Shown: positions 6,126-6,243 of the stretch, piece by piece
How positions within the stretch are numbered: position 1 is the stretch's first letter
Layout: each line of letters starts with the position of its first letter
Assembly (NCBI GenBank): GCA_031263335.1
Contig: JAISGB010000009.1
Coordinates: 1 to 6,243, forward strand
Length of the DNA: 6,243 bases
From: Eubacteriales Family XIII. Incertae Sedis bacterium
GTDB taxonomy: Bacteria > Bacillota > Clostridia > Peptostreptococcales > Anaerovoracaceae
Direction: 5' to 3'
Made by a program: the position numbers and the translations under genes
The notes under the pieces: generated by a model
What the model saw: the letters and a program-made list of their open reading frames with translations, nothing else
What the model was told of the DNA's origin: nothing
The model's database searches: none

Positions 6126-6243
6126 ATGGGCAAAGCAAAATTTGAGAGAACGAAGCCGCACGTAAACATCGGGACCATCGGGCACATCGACCACGGCAAG
6201 ACGACGCTTACGGCAGCAATCACCAAGACGCTGTTTGAGCGGT
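6126..6243 (+). CDS. tuf: translation elongation factor Tu (3'-truncated by window edge)
   Basis: EF-Tu is the GTPase that brings aminoacyl-tRNA to the ribosomal A site. Only the first 39 codons are visible, starting [20 protein letters not shown]. The P-loop motif GHIDHGKTT (residues 19-27) is complete; isoleucine replaces the valine found in many EF-Tu sequences (GHVDHGKTT), a conservative change. The N-terminus, the P-loop and the position 76 nt after fusA all identify tuf. Whether a second tuf copy exists cannot be told from here. Confidence 0.97.
   Translation, partial: MGKAKFERTKPHVNIGTIGHIDHGKTTLTAAITKTLFER

Noticed and set aside
6059..6148. Small TTG-initiated frame in the fusA-tuf spacer behind GGGAGG
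   Set aside because: Only two bases separate the GGGAGG from the TTG, the frame overlaps the tuf start out of phase, and the 28-residue product resembles nothing known.

Overview
The window is a core chromosomal region, the rpoC–str operon junction of a bacterium. In order on the + strand it holds the 3' part of rpoC (RNA polymerase beta'), rpsL (ribosomal protein S12), rpsG (S7), fusA (elongation factor G) and the first 39 codons of tuf (EF-Tu). All genes point the same way and all reading frames look intact. I see no mobile gene, CRISPR array, tRNA or rRNA.

The host is most likely a GC-rich member of the Bacillota (Clostridia-like). S12 carries the Firmicute-type N-terminal insertion (137 aa against about 124 in E. 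coli). The beta' trigger loop lacks the large insertion of gamma-proteobacteria. S7 is 156 aa, and the Shine-Dalgarno sites are strong AAGGAGG-like sequences. Many clostridia and bacilli have a small L7Ae-family gene between rpoC and rpsL, and it is missing here. I cannot name a genus.

Layout: rpoC ends at 2576. A 132-nt spacer follows, with an extended -10 promoter candidate overlapping the rpoC stop and a small hairpin leader, and then rpsL (TTG start at 2709). Next comes an unusually long 356-nt spacer (3123-3478), tiled with hairpins and internal repeats, before rpsG (GTG start at 3479). A 42-nt spacer, in which a hairpin covers the fusA Shine-Dalgarno, leads to fusA. A 76-nt spacer with a perfect 7-bp hairpin leads to tuf.

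The genes supply the central machinery of expression: RNA polymerase, two small-subunit proteins (S12 at the decoding centre, S7 as an assembly nucleator of the 30S head) and the two elongation GTPases. The coding content is ordinary. The part worth attention is noncoding. The rpsL-rpsG spacer contains a roughly 97-nt imperfect stem-loop whose 3' arm recurs, 18 of 19 bases identical, in the rpsL leader about the same distance ahead of that gene's Shine-Dalgarno. It may be a regulatory RNA of the str operon or a dispersed intergenic repeat; the sequence alone does not decide.
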